Shown here piece by piece: positions 1 to 8,562 of a stretch of 16,778 nt of DNA (the stretch's first letter is position 1; each line of letters starts with the position of its first letter). The notes below the pieces were generated by a model, which saw nothing but the letters and a program-made list of their open reading frames with translations, ran no database searches and was not told the origin of the DNA. The stretch covers positions 1 through 16,778 of the forward strand of contig JADLDF010000016.1 of assembly GCA_020846815.1 (NCBI GenBank). The letters run 5' to 3'. A program made the translations under genes and the position numbers. The stretch is from Gammaproteobacteria bacterium. Its GTDB lineage: Bacteria > Pseudomonadota > Gammaproteobacteria > Steroidobacterales > Steroidobacteraceae.

Positions 1-1151
1 TCCTTGGACTGGCCCGAAAGCGCGCCGTGCAGCATCGACGCCAGCAGCCTGCAGGCCGCGAGCACTTCGGGCGCCTGGCAGGTGATGCGCGCCGCGTCGG
101 CCGCGCGAGCAATCGCGGCCGGCAGGTCGGCGAACCAGAACATCACCGCCGGCGCGATCCGGGCCAGCGGCTCCGGATCGAGCTGTGCCGGATCGTGCGA
201 GCCGGCGAAGGTCTGGCGCCGCCATTTCGCGACCGCGAGCGCCCGCGCGACGCTGGCCGTGATGCCGATGCACTGACCGGTCGCCGACAGATGCCCCTGC
301 TGCTGCCAGAGCGTATAGCGCTCGACCTGGTCGCGTGCATCGAAGCCGTGACGCTCCAGCAGACTCTCCGCGAGGCACAGCGCCATCGCCGTATCGTCGG
401 TCCAGGCGCCGCGCGGCAAGTCGTAGTTGCCGCCGCCGATCAGGTCGTGCACGGGCGCGAAGCTGCCGCGCTTGAGCATCTGCGTCGGCGCGGCGAGCGC
501 GTCGCCGACCGCGAGCCCGACGAGCGCGCCCTGGAAGCGACTGCGCAGCCGCCGCGCGGCGCCGAGCGCGGCCTCTTCGGGCAACGGCTCCTCGCCGGCG
601 ACCAGGCGCGCCACTGCGGCGCCCTGCTGCAGCACGAAGTCGCGCTGCTCCTCGGTCTCGGGCACGCGCCGCCATTGCGACGAACGCCCGCACTGCTTCC
701 ACAGCCGGTTGAGCTCGGCGAGCGCGTCCTCGGGCGTGCGCCCGGCAGCGATCAGGTGGCAGGCGACGACCATGCCGGTGCGGCCGATGCCGGCGCGGCA
801 GTGCACATAGGCCTTGCGCCCCGCGGCCAGCGCGCGACCGAGCGCCGCGACGATTTCGGCCATGTAGTCGGCCGAGTGCGGCAGGCCGTGATCCTCGATC
901 GGCAGGCGCTGATATTCGATGCCCGCAGGCAGCGCGCCGGAATACGGCTCGCGCTCACCCGGCTCGGTGAGGTCGAAGAAGCTGTCGAGACCCGCGGCGA
1001 CCAAGAGCGCGAGCCGCTCCGCCATTTCTTCGTCGTCGGGCGAGCCGGGATACTCGCCGGCGAGCAGATGGCCCGGCCGCACCCAGTAGCTGTTCGGCAG
1101 CGGCCGCGGCGGCCCGTCGTCGACGCCGGCGAGGCGGCGCAGGAACTTCAT
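1..1151 (-). CDS. Dual-specificity phosphatase / ADP-ribosylglycohydrolase fusion protein (C-terminus cut by window edge)
   Basis: 383 codons are visible before the reading frame leaves the window. Residues about 20-180 form a CDKN3-like dual-specificity/tyrosine phosphatase. It has the full P-loop H117-C-R-A-G-I-G-R-T-G126 (nucleophile C118, phosphate-binding R124) and a likely general acid D87 in IEDHGLP. After a linker, residues from about 205 match the ADP-ribosylglycohydrolase (DraG/ARH) fold: [17 protein letters not shown] (D217) and the metal-binding W-T-D-D-T (250-254). The C-terminal metal motif expected in this family would lie outside the window. The start ATG (1151-1149) overlaps the ttcA stop as ATGA, with a GGGGA element 7 nt upstream, so translation is probably coupled to ttcA. 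No signal peptide is visible, so a cytosolic protein is likely. By family it should remove phosphate and ADP-ribose, but the substrate is unknown. Both active sites look intact as far as visible. Confidence 0.88.
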   Translation of the reverse strand, partial: MKFLRRLAGVDDGPPRPLPNSYWVRPGHLLAGEYPGSPDDEEMAERLALLVAAGLDSFFDLTEPGEREPYSGALPAGIEYQRLPIEDHGLPHSADYMAEIVAALGRALAAGRKAYVHCRAGIGRTGMVVACHLIAAGRTPEDALAELNRLWKQCGRSSQWRRVPETEEQRDFVLQQGAAVARLVAGEEPLPEEAALGAARRLRSRFQGALVGLAVGDALAAPTQMLKRGSFAPVHDLIGGGNYDLPRGAWTDDTAMALCLAESLLERHGFDARDQVERYTLWQQQGHLSATGQCIGITASVARALAVAKWRRQTFAGSHDPAQLDPEPLARIAPAVMFWFADLPAAIARAADAARITCQAPEVLAACRLLASMLHGALSGQSK

Positions 1152-2122
1152 GCCGCGCCGTCCCCGAGCGTCTCGCGCTCGAAACGCGCGTCCGCCTCGC
1201 GCTCATGCGCATCGGCAGCCTGTTCGAGCGCAACGCCGACTGCGCTGGCGAGCCCGTCGTCCGCCGCGCTCGCGGGCGCAGCCGCCGCGACCCGCTGGCG
1301 CAGAGAGGCAAAGTCGAACAACCGCGGATCGGCCAGATGCCCCGGCTCCACGTGGCAGAGCGCCGAGAAGATCGACTCGGTGCGCCCCGGGAACTCGCGC
1401 TCCCAGTTCGCGAGCATCTTCGCGACCACCTGGCGCTGCGCGTTCGGCTGCGAGCCGCAGAGCGTGCAGGGGATGATCGGGAAGCGACGCGCGCGCGCAT
1501 AGCGCGCGATCTCGCGCTCCGGCACGTAGGCGAGCGGCCGGATCACGACGTGGCGTCCGTCGTCCGAGCACAGCTTCGGCGGCATGGCCTTGAGCCGCCC
1601 GCCGAAGAACAGGTTCAGGAACAGCGTCTCGACGATGTCGTCGCGATGATGACCGAGCGCGATCTTGCTGATGCCGTTGTTCGCCGCCCAGTGGTAGAGC
1701 GAGCCGCGGCGCAGCCGCGAGCACAGGCCGCACATCGTCCGGCCTTCCGGGATCACGCGCTTGACGACGCGGTAGGTGTCCTGCTCGATCACGTGGAACG
1801 GCACGCCGAGCGCGCCGAGATACTCGGGCAGCACCTGCGCCGGGAAGCCGGGCTGCTTCTGGTCGAGGTTGACCGCTACGAGCTCGAAGCGCACCGGAGC
1901 CGCGCGCTGCAGCGACAGCAGGATGTCGAGCAGCGTGTAGGAGTCCTTGCCGCCCGAGAGGCAGACCATGACCCGGTCGCCGTCCTCGATCATGCGATAG
2001 TCGCCGATCGCCTTGCCGACCAGGCCGCGCAGCCGGGCCTGCAGCTTGCGGAAGCTGCTCGACGCGGGGAATTCCCCGGCACGACGGGACTCGGGGGCAG
2101 CCGGGATCGCGTGACGCTCCAT
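1148..2122 (-). CDS. ttcA: tRNA 2-thiocytidine(32) synthetase TtcA
   Basis: TtcA is a cytosolic PP-loop ATPase with an iron-sulfur cluster that thiolates cytidine 32 in certain tRNAs. Numbering from the upstream GTG at 2146, the PP-loop S64-G-G-K-D-S69 is followed by two cysteine pairs, C139-x-x-C142 and C227-x-x-C230, matching the family's cluster-binding cysteines. [10 protein letters not shown] (165-174) is also typical. I prefer the ATG at 2122 (324 aa) because it carries a TAGAAT -10-like hexamer just upstream and gives a length near the E. coli protein (about 311 aa). The GTG at 2146 would give 332 aa. Neither has a convincing Shine-Dalgarno. The last 45 or so residues form an Ala/Glu/Arg-rich tail beyond the conserved core. 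The gene starts about 30 bp after the carboxypeptidase stop and overlaps the phosphatase-ARH gene by 4 bp. Identification is secure; the exact start is not. Confidence 0.95.
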   Translation of the reverse strand: MERHAIPAAPESRRAGEFPASSSFRKLQARLRGLVGKAIGDYRMIEDGDRVMVCLSGGKDSYTLLDILLSLQRAAPVRFELVAVNLDQKQPGFPAQVLPEYLGALGVPFHVIEQDTYRVVKRVIPEGRTMCGLCSRLRRGSLYHWAANNGISKIALGHHRDDIVETLFLNLFFGGRLKAMPPKLCSDDGRHVVIRPLAYVPEREIARYARARRFPIIPCTLCGSQPNAQRQVVAKMLANWEREFPGRTESIFSALCHVEPGHLADPRLFDFASLRQRVAAAAPASAADDGLASAVGVALEQAADAHEREADARFERETLGDGAA

Positions 2123-2130
2123 GCGCCGGA

Positions 2131-2136
2131 ATTCTA
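2131..2136 (-). promoter_or_regulatory. Candidate -10 element for ttcA (possible leaderless transcript)
   Basis: The minus strand reads TAGAAT (5 of 6 to TATAAT), followed by 8 nt and then the ATG at 2122. If used, transcription would start within a base or two of the start codon. No good -35 is seen at normal spacing and the gene could instead be read through from the carboxypeptidase gene. Confidence 0.3.
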
Positions 2137-2153
2137 GCGTCGGCACGGCCGCT

Positions 2154-3674
2154 TCAGGCGGCGGCGCTCGAAGCCGGCACGTCCGCGAGGTATTTCGCTT
2201 CGAGGTAGCGCAGCGCCGGCTGGGCCGAGATCGGCCGCCCCGTCGCCTGGCGGATCAGATCCTGGGAAGTCAGCTTGGCGCCGTAGCCGTGCACGTTCTG
2301 GCGCAGCCAGCCGAACAGGCCCGTGAAGTCGCCCTGCGCCAGCTGCTCGTCGAGGGCCGGCACGTCGCGGCGCAGCCCCTCCATGAGCTGCGCGGCGATC
2401 GCCGCGCCGACGGCATAGGATGGGAAATAGGCGAACGAGCCGAGCGCCCAGTGGATGTCCTGCAGCACGCCCTCGACGTCGTCGGCCGGCCGCAAGCCGA
2501 GGCGCTGCTCCATGGCCGCGTTCCAGGCCTCCGGCAGGTGCCGCACCGCGAGCTCGCCCGCGAGCAGCCGCTTCTCGATCTCGAAGCGCAGCATGACGTG
2601 CAGCGGATAGGTCAGCTCGTCGGCATCGACGCGCACCGGGCTGCGGCGCACTCGCGTCAGCAGCCGGTAGAGGTTGTCCTCTTCCCACTCGGGGCCTGCG
2701 ACCCCGAAGTGCTTCTCGAGCAGCGGCCGCACGAAGCGCACGAACGGCCGGCTGCGCCCGACCAGCATCTCGAGCAGCAGCGACTGGCTTTCCTCGAGCG
2801 CCATGCCGCGATCCTGGCCGACCGGCTGGTCGAGCCAGGCCTTGGGCAGGCCGAGGTCGTACATCGCATGGCCGGCTTCGTGCAGCGCGCCGAGCAGGCC
2901 GATGAACGGGTCGGCCGGGTCGAAGCGCGTCGTGATGCGGATGTCGCCGGGCACGCCTTCGGTGAACGCGTGGCTGCTCTCGTCGAGGCGGCCACGGTCG
3001 AACGGGAAGCCCATGGTCTTGAGCACGTCGGTGACCAGCGCACGCTGCCGACCCGGCGTGAACTTGCCGGTGAGCGGCAGGGCCGGCCGTGCCTCCTGCG
3101 CCTCGATCGCGCTCGTGACCAGCGCCGGCAGACGGCGCACATAGGCCTTCAGCAAGGCCTCGATTTCCGCCGTGGAGATGCCGGGGCTGAAGGCATCGGC
3201 CAGCGCGTCGTAGGGCGGCAGGTTCAGCGCCTGGCCGAGCAGCGCCGCCTTGTCGCGTACCAGGTGCAGCACCTCCTCGAGGTGCGGCGCAAACAGCTCG
3301 AAACGGCCCTGCTGGCGCGCCTCCATCCAGCGCACCTCGGCCTGGGCGGTCGCCTTGACGAGGCGGGTGATCAGCGCCACCGGCGTCGCGATCGCATGGT
3401 CGCGCTGGCGGCGCATTTCGCGCAGGTTGGCGATCTCCCAGTCTTCGAGCGCGGCCGCCCCCGCCTGGGCACGGTCGAGCAGGCGGCTGATCTTCGGCGT
3501 GGTCAGCAACGCGTGATACTCGGTTTCGAGCGCGGCAAGCTGTTCGCCGCGCACGTCGGCGCTGCCGCGCGGCATCATCACCGCCGCATCCCAGCGCAGC
3601 AGCGACATCGCACCACGGAACGCGTGGAGACGTTTCCACTCCTGCTCGAGTTGCTTGTATGGAGAGAGAGCCAT
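2154..3674 (-). CDS. Metallocarboxypeptidase, M32 (carboxypeptidase Taq) family
   Basis: A zinc carboxypeptidase of 506 aa, the usual M32 length, with no signal peptide and so probably cytosolic. It trims C-terminal residues from peptides in peptide turnover. Visible family marks are the zinc site H265-E-A-G-H269, the downstream E294-E-S-Q-S298 block supplying the third zinc ligand (probably E295), D244-I-R-I-T-T-R250 and Y416-F-P-S-Y-x-x-G-A-x-x-A-A-Q near the C-terminus. In the M32 sequences I recall, the ligand block more often reads HESQS; here the first residue is Glu. The chosen ATG (3674-3672) begins [10 protein letters not shown], which fits the family's N-terminus; no clear ribosome binding site precedes it. 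It lies upstream of ttcA by about 30 bp and may share its transcript. Upstream is a 235-bp spacer with an AT-rich patch that may hold its promoter. Confidence 0.93.
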   Translation of the reverse strand: MALSPYKQLEQEWKRLHAFRGAMSLLRWDAAVMMPRGSADVRGEQLAALETEYHALLTTPKISRLLDRAQAGAAALEDWEIANLREMRRQRDHAIATPVALITRLVKATAQAEVRWMEARQQGRFELFAPHLEEVLHLVRDKAALLGQALNLPPYDALADAFSPGISTAEIEALLKAYVRRLPALVTSAIEAQEARPALPLTGKFTPGRQRALVTDVLKTMGFPFDRGRLDESSHAFTEGVPGDIRITTRFDPADPFIGLLGALHEAGHAMYDLGLPKAWLDQPVGQDRGMALEESQSLLLEMLVGRSRPFVRFVRPLLEKHFGVAGPEWEEDNLYRLLTRVRRSPVRVDADELTYPLHVMLRFEIEKRLLAGELAVRHLPEAWNAAMEQRLGLRPADDVEGVLQDIHWALGSFAYFPSYAVGAAIAAQLMEGLRRDVPALDEQLAQGDFTGLFGWLRQNVHGYGAKLTSQDLIRQATGRPISAQPALRYLEAKYLADVPASSAAA

Positions 3675-3762
3675 GATGCCGGGAGGCGCGAAAGGGCGGC
3701 CAGGAACGGCCTCCAGTCTACCCCGGCCACACCGCCAAGGGCTGCTCTGGCATCACATATTG

Positions 3763-3768
3763 CTTATA
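3763..3768 (-). promoter_or_regulatory. Candidate -10 element upstream of the M32 carboxypeptidase
   Basis: In the 235-bp spacer 3675-3909 the minus strand has TATAAG (5 of 6 to consensus) inside a patch (about 3750-3800) that is clearly more AT-rich than the rest of the window. No matching -35 at 16-18 bp is convincing. A start here would give a leader of roughly 85 nt. Nothing else gene-like is seen in the spacer. Confidence 0.3.
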
Positions 3769-3851
3769 GATCAGTAGCTTGCGTAAAGAATGCCGGATTG
3801 ACACAGTCACTGGCATCGAGTGCGGCCATTGATTCGTCGGCGCGACGATCA

Positions 3852-3882
3852 GGCGCTCCCGAGAGTGCCGGCCTGAGTCAGG
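3852..3882 (-). terminator. Weak hairpin pair after the RND permease gene
   Basis: About 30-60 bp past the permease stop lie a 7-bp stem with a 4-nt loop (3852-3869, GGCGCTC...GAGTGCC with one G-T pair) and the odd palindrome CCTGAGTCAGG (3872-3882). Neither is followed by a T-run on either strand, so intrinsic termination is doubtful; a Rho-dependent end or simple chance is possible. Confidence 0.2.
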
Positions 3883-3909
3883 TGCTCGCCCGCCTCGTGG
3901 CGCTGCCGA

Positions 3910-6900
3910 TCACCGCGGTGCGGCGCCGTCAGATACGGTCGGTGCGACCGCGGCCGCAGGCGCCATGTCGGCGGTGGCCGGCGCGCCGGACGCTTCCCCC
4001 TTCATCAGGCGCTCGATCAGATCGCTGACGTAGTGCGGCGAGGTCGTGTTCCTGGCGATCAGCGCATACAGCGCCGGCACGACGAACAGCGTCAGCGCCA
4101 GCGAGAACGCGGTGCCGAAGAACACCGCCGCACCGATGGCGTGCCGGCTCTCGGCACCTGCCCCCGTGGCGATCATCAGGGGCACCGCGCCGAACGCGGT
4201 GCAGAGGCTGGTCATCAGCACCGGACGCAGCCGGATCGCGGACGATTCGATCACCGCCTCGACGTACTCGACGCCGCGGTCGCGCAGCTGGTTGGCGAAC
4301 TCCACGATCAGGATGCCGTTCTTGCAGGCGATGCCGATCAGCATGATGCCGCCGATCTGGCTGAAGACGTTGATCGAGGCGTTGAACAGCCACAGGCCGA
4401 TCAGCGCGCCACTGACCGCAAGCGGCACGGTCGCGAGGATCACCAGCGGATGGATGAAACTCTCGAACTGCGCGGCGAGCACCAGGTAGACGATCAGCAG
4501 CGCGAAGGCGAAGGTGACCCACAGGCGCCCGCCCGACTCCTTGAACTCGCGCGATTCGCCGTCGTAGTTGATCTGCGGACCGGCCGGGATCTCCTGACGG
4601 ATCAGGTCGTCGACGTAGTCGAGTGCCTCGGCGAGCGGGTAGCCCGGCGCCAGGTTCGCGGTGATCGTAATCGCCCGCAGCCGATCGAAGCGCTTGAGCT
4701 GGCTGGGGCCAGCGATCTCCTCGACGCTCACCAGAGCTGACAGCGGCACCATCTCCCCGGAACGTTCCGATTTCACGTACAGGCTGCCAAGATCATTGAC
4801 GGTCGCGCGATCCTCCTCTCGGGCCTGCAGGACGACGTTGTATTCCTCGCCGTCGCGCATGAAGGTGGTGACGATCCGCGAGCCGAGCATGGTCTCGAGC
4901 GTGCGGCCGACGTTCTGCAGTGAAACGCCGAGGTCGGCCGCGCGATTGCGGTCGATGCGCACCTGCAGCTGCGGCTTGCGCTCCTGATAGTCGGACTCAA
5001 GATTGAGGATGCGGGGGTTCTCCTTCTCGATCCGTGCGAGCACCTGGTCCCGCCAGCGCGCGAGTTCCGTGTAGTCGCCACCACCCAGCACCACCTGGAG
5101 CGGCTTGCCACCGCCGCGTATGCCAAGCGAAGGCGGCGTCATCACGATGACGCGCACGCCAGCAATGCCCGCGGTGCGCATCCGTACGCGCTGCGCGATC
5201 TGCTGGGCGGTCTCCTCGCGCTGGTCCCACAGCGTCATCGGCATGTAGACCGTGCCGACGTTGACCTCGCCCTGCGTACCGAAGGAGCCGGAGCGGGCGA
5301 TGATCTTCCTCGCGTTGCCGGCCTTGAGCTCCTCGAACATGATCTCTTCGACTTCGCGCATATGGCGGTCGAGGTTGGCGAGGCTCGCGCCCTCGGGCGC
5401 GTTGACGAATATCGGCATCATCGCGCGGTCCTCGACCGGCGCGAACTCCTGTTGCAGCTTGAGCCACGGTACCGGCCAGCCAGCCACCATCAGCGAGATC
5501 AGCACGGTCGTGAATCCCGCCGCGCCGAGCGCGACCGCCAGCGGCCGTCGCCCGCTCATGACCACGCGCAGCGTGCGTTCGTACGACTCGGCAAGCCGGC
5601 GGAACACGCCATCGAGCCACAGCGCCGCCCGGCCGCGCTGAATCCCGCTTGCGAAGAGCTTGGAGGCCAGCATCGGCGTCAACGTCAGCGCGATCAGCGC
5701 CGAGAAGCCGACGGCCGCCGCGACGGTGACGCCGAACTCGCCGAACAGCCGTCCCAGCATGCCTTCCATGTAGGAAATCGGCACGAACACCGCCATCAGC
5801 ACCAGCGTAGTGGCGATGACAGCGAAGCCGATCTCGCGGCTGCCATTCATCGCGGCGAGCAGCGACGGCTCCCCGAGCTCGATCCGGCGCGCGATGTTCT
5901 CGAGCACGACGATCGCGTCGTCGACCACGAGACCGATGGCGAGCACGGCGCCGAGCAGGGTCAGGGTGTTGATCGAATAGCCGAGCGCAGCCATCACCAT
6001 GGCCGCGGCCAGGATCGACACCGGAATCGTGACCGCCGGAATCAGGGTTGCGCGCAGCGTGCCGAGGAACACGAAGATCACGACCAGCACGATCAGCAAC
6101 GTCTCCCACAATACGGTGACGACCTTCTTCATCGACTCCACGACGAAGACCGTGAAATCGAGGTTGATCCCCATCTTCATGTCTTTCGGCAGCGTCGGCT
6201 GCATGCGCTCCATCTCGGCGCGCACGGCCTGGGAGACCTCGAGCACGTTCGCCTTCGAGGTCGGCACGACGCCGAGACTGATGCCAGGCAGGCCATCGGC
6301 GCGCGAAATCGAGCGCACATCCTCGGCGGCCAGCCGGACTTCGGCGACCTCGCCGAGCCGTACCATGTAGCCGTCCGAGCCGCGACCGACGACCAGGTTG
6401 CGGAAATCCTCCTCACTGCGCATCGCGGTGTCGGTGCGCAGCGTGAACTCGCGCTCGCGCGACTCGATGCGGCCGGCCGGCAATTCGACGTTCTCGCGGC
6501 GCAGCGCATTCTCGACGTCGGTCACCGTGAGCTGGCGCGCCGCCAGAGCCTCGCGGTCGAGCCAGACGCGCATGGCATAGCGTCCGCCGCCCTGGGCGCG
6601 CACCGCGGCGACGCCCGGCACCGCGCCCAACCGGTCGACCAGATAGCGCTCGACGTAGTCGTTGAGCTGCAGGATGTCGCGCGTCGAGCTGGCGACGTTG
6701 ACGTACATGATCGCGTCCATGCCCTCGTCGACCTTGGTCACCTGCGGAGCATCGGTCTCCTGCGGCAGACGCCCGGCCGCGCGCGAGACGCGCTCGCGAA
6801 CGTCGTTGGCGGCGGCGTCCAGGTCGCGATCGAGCGCGAACTCGACCGTGATCCGCGAGAACTCGTCGCGGCTCGACGAAGTCAGCTTCTCGACACCCTC

Positions 6901-7122
6901 GATGCCGGCGATTTCGTCTTCGAGCACCTGTGTGACGCGCGCCTCGATGACTGCTGCGTTGGCGCCGCGGTAGGCGGTGGTGACACTGACCACCGGGCGA
7001 TTGGTGTCGGGGTACTCGCGGATCGGCAGACGCAGCGCGGCCATCAGGCCGAGAATCACCAGCAGCAGCGACACCACGGTTGCGAACACCGGGCGCCGGA
7101 TCGACAGGTCCGAGATCGTCAT
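3910..7122 (-). CDS. RND multidrug efflux permease, AcrB/HAE-1 type
   Basis: Inner-membrane proton-driven pump subunit of 1070 aa, the normal length for hydrophobe/amphiphile efflux RND permeases. It starts MTISDLSIRRPVFATVV with TM1 at about 12-30. The TM4 proton-relay pair is present as D401-D402 in GLVVDDAIVVLEN, and the TM10 lysine is K934 in CKNGILIVEF. The two large periplasmic porter loops (about 31-335 and 555-865) are complete, and TM helices cluster at 335-490, 525-550 and 865-1025. The C-terminal 25 or so residues are an Ala/Pro-rich cytosolic tail. Its ATG overlaps the adaptor stop as ATGA, so the two proteins are probably made together. No TolC-like outer-membrane factor is nearby, so one encoded elsewhere is probably used. 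Substrates cannot be read from sequence; the D-D pair argues against a heavy-metal (CusA-type) pump. Confidence 0.95.
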   Translation of the reverse strand: MTISDLSIRRPVFATVVSLLLVILGLMAALRLPIREYPDTNRPVVSVTTAYRGANAAVIEARVTQVLEDEIAGIEGVEKLTSSSRDEFSRITVEFALDRDLDAAANDVRERVSRAAGRLPQETDAPQVTKVDEGMDAIMYVNVASSTRDILQLNDYVERYLVDRLGAVPGVAAVRAQGGGRYAMRVWLDREALAARQLTVTDVENALRRENVELPAGRIESREREFTLRTDTAMRSEEDFRNLVVGRGSDGYMVRLGEVAEVRLAAEDVRSISRADGLPGISLGVVPTSKANVLEVSQAVRAEMERMQPTLPKDMKMGINLDFTVFVVESMKKVVTVLWETLLIVLVVIFVFLGTLRATLIPAVTIPVSILAAAMVMAALGYSINTLTLLGAVLAIGLVVDDAIVVLENIARRIELGEPSLLAAMNGSREIGFAVIATTLVLMAVFVPISYMEGMLGRLFGEFGVTVAAAVGFSALIALTLTPMLASKLFASGIQRGRAALWLDGVFRRLAESYERTLRVVMSGRRPLAVALGAAGFTTVLISLMVAGWPVPWLKLQQEFAPVEDRAMMPIFVNAPEGASLANLDRHMREVEEIMFEELKAGNARKIIARSGSFGTQGEVNVGTVYMPMTLWDQREETAQQIAQRVRMRTAGIAGVRVIVMTPPSLGIRGGGKPLQVVLGGGDYTELARWRDQVLARIEKENPRILNLESDYQERKPQLQVRIDRNRAADLGVSLQNVGRTLETMLGSRIVTTFMRDGEEYNVVLQAREEDRATVNDLGSLYVKSERSGEMVPLSALVSVEEIAGPSQLKRFDRLRAITITANLAPGYPLAEALDYVDDLIRQEIPAGPQINYDGESREFKESGGRLWVTFAFALLIVYLVLAAQFESFIHPLVILATVPLAVSGALIGLWLFNASINVFSQIGGIMLIGIACKNGILIVEFANQLRDRGVEYVEAVIESSAIRLRPVLMTSLCTAFGAVPLMIATGAGAESRHAIGAAVFFGTAFSLALTLFVVPALYALIARNTTSPHYVSDLIERLMKGEASGAPATADMAPAAAVAPTVSDGAAPR

Positions 7123-8417
7123 CCGCCGGCCCTGGTACCGGCGGGCCGGGCAGCCTCGGCGCCGGGGCCGGACGGCGGCGGCGCCATCGCGAGGTCGCGC
7201 ACCGCGCCGCCCTCGCGCACCTTGACCGTGCCCTCGACGATCACGCGTTCGCCGAGCGTCAGCCCGGAAAGAATCTCGACGCTGCCCGGGCTGCGCGCTC
7301 CGATCCGCACCTCGCGCTTCTGCGCCATGCCGCCGTCGACGACATACACATACTGGCGGTTCTGCTCCGGAACCAATGCCTCCTCGGGCACGACCAGAGC
7401 GTTGCGCTGATCACGGACGATCTCGACGTTCAGGAACATGCCGGGCTTGAGCAGCGCTTCCAGGTTCGGCAGCTCGGCGCGCACGGTGATCGAGCGCGAT
7501 ACTGGATCGATGCGCGAATCGACGCTGGTGATGCGGCCCGCGAATCGCCGGCCGGGCCAGGCGGTCGAGGTCGCCGTCAGCGACAGGCCCTCGCGCAACT
7601 GGGAGAGATTCGCCTCTGGCACGGCGAAGTCGACCTTGATCAGGCTGCTGTCGTCGAGTGTTGCGATCACCGTGCCGGGGCTGATGAGACTGCCGACACT
7701 GACGCGCCGCAGGCCGACGCGACCACCGAAGGGCGCGCGGATCACCGTATCTTCGAGCCGGGCGCGTGCCGCCGCGACGCGGGCCTCGTCGGCCTGCTTG
7801 ATCGCAACGACCTGATCGAACTGCGATTTCGACAGCGCCTGGGTCGGCAACAGCTCGCGGCTGCGCTCGAACTGGCTGGTGCTGTCGGTGAGCGCAGCCT
7901 GCGCGATGCCGAGGTCGGCACGCGCCTGCGCGCTGTCGAGCTCCACCAGCACCTGGCCGCGGCGCACGACCTGGCCGTCGCGGAAGCGCACCGCGGTGAC
8001 GATGTTCGAGGTCTTGGACGTGATCTCGACTGCTTCGTTGGCGCGCGCCGTGCCGAGCGCGCGCAGCTCGCGCGCCAGTGCCTGCTCCCGCACCGCGACC
8101 GAGACCACCGGGGTCGGCATGCCGCCGGCCCCGCCTGCGCCCGCGCCGGGAACACTGCGCCCCCCGGCACCGGCCGGGCCGCCCGCAGCCTCGCGCCCAC
8201 CAGGGGCGGACCGCGCCGCGGTGACCGGGCCGTTCGAGCGTCCGGCGGCCGCGCCCGGCCTGCCACCCGACGCGGATGCTGCAGCGGTCATGTCCGGCGG
8301 GCCGAAGCCCGCGGCCGGAGCGGAGCCGGAGTGCTTGGTGGCGTAGATCGCCCAGCCGGCACAGATGATCGCGACGGCGACGGCGATCGGGGTCACGAGG
8401 TTTCGGGATTCAGCCAT
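7119..8417 (-). CDS. RND efflux periplasmic adaptor (membrane fusion protein)
   Basis: Adaptor of 432 aa linking the inner-membrane pump to an outer-membrane channel. A single N-terminal helix (residues 7-26) anchors it with the rest in the periplasm. Residues about 32-101 are a Gly/Ala/Pro-rich low-complexity linker, longer than in most relatives. Then come the split biotinyl-lipoyl domain (GQVVRRGQVLVELDSAQARADL at about 148-169, and APFGGRVGLRRVSVGSLISPG at about 228-248), a helical hairpin between them (about 165-222) and beta-barrel and membrane-proximal domains to residue 410. No lipobox is seen. The ATG at 8417 has no good Shine-Dalgarno but has AATAAT 6 nt upstream, so the mRNA may be leaderless. 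It is the first gene of a two-gene unit with the permease (4-bp ATGA overlap) and lies 145 bp after the DMT remnant. Confidence 0.93.
   Translation of the reverse strand: MAESRNLVTPIAVAVAIICAGWAIYATKHSGSAPAAGFGPPDMTAAASASGGRPGAAAGRSNGPVTAARSAPGGREAAGGPAGAGGRSVPGAGAGGAGGMPTPVVSVAVREQALARELRALGTARANEAVEITSKTSNIVTAVRFRDGQVVRRGQVLVELDSAQARADLGIAQAALTDSTSQFERSRELLPTQALSKSQFDQVVAIKQADEARVAAARARLEDTVIRAPFGGRVGLRRVSVGSLISPGTVIATLDDSSLIKVDFAVPEANLSQLREGLSLTATSTAWPGRRFAGRITSVDSRIDPVSRSITVRAELPNLEALLKPGMFLNVEIVRDQRNALVVPEEALVPEQNRQYVYVVDGGMAQKREVRIGARSPGSVEILSGLTLGERVIVEGTVKVREGGAVRDLAMAPPPSGPGAEAARPAGTRAGG
7123..7144 (-). promoter_or_regulatory. Hairpin abutting the RND permease start codon
   Basis: On the minus strand CCGCCGG and CCGGCGG form a perfect 7-bp stem with an 8-nt loop, TACCAGGG, ending at the base before the permease ATG. 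The only Shine-Dalgarno-like bases (AGGG, 7 nt before ATG) lie in the loop. It sits inside the last codons of the adaptor gene, so a ribosome finishing that gene would open it. This would fit translational coupling; folding in vivo is unproven. Confidence 0.4.
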
Positions 8418-8423
8418 CGGCGG

Positions 8424-8429
8424 ATTATT
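8424..8429 (-). promoter_or_regulatory. Candidate -10 element for the RND adaptor gene
   Basis: AATAAT on the minus strand (5 of 6 to TATAAT) is followed by 6 nt and the ATG, placing a start site at or next to the start codon. No clear -35 is seen. The rest of the 145-bp spacer (8430-8562) shows no other signal I can support. Confidence 0.33.
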
Positions 8430-8562
8430 CCACGACGCATCGCAGCAAGCACCGCGGCAGCGGATTTTCGGACCGCCCGTTACACGATTCGTTCATCTGG
8501 AGGCTGCGTCGCCCGCCGGACTCGTCGATGAAGTTTCGCCGCGCAGGCAGAATGCGGCCGGG

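Noticed and set aside
27..1502. Plus-strand open frame of 491 codons at the left edge
   Set aside because: No domain resemblance and it opposes the phosphatase-ARH fusion, whose active-site motifs are clear on the minus strand.
2121..4028. Long plus-strand open frame (635 codons) opposite the carboxypeptidase
   Set aside because: Its translation is low-complexity Arg/Ala/Gln/His-rich with no recognisable domain, and it mirrors the well-supported M32 gene. In GC-rich DNA the antisense frame stays open by composition.
5362..7410. Plus-strand open frame of 682 codons opposite the RND permease
   Set aside because: Arg/His/Asp-rich translation with no motif; a composition shadow of the permease and adaptor genes.
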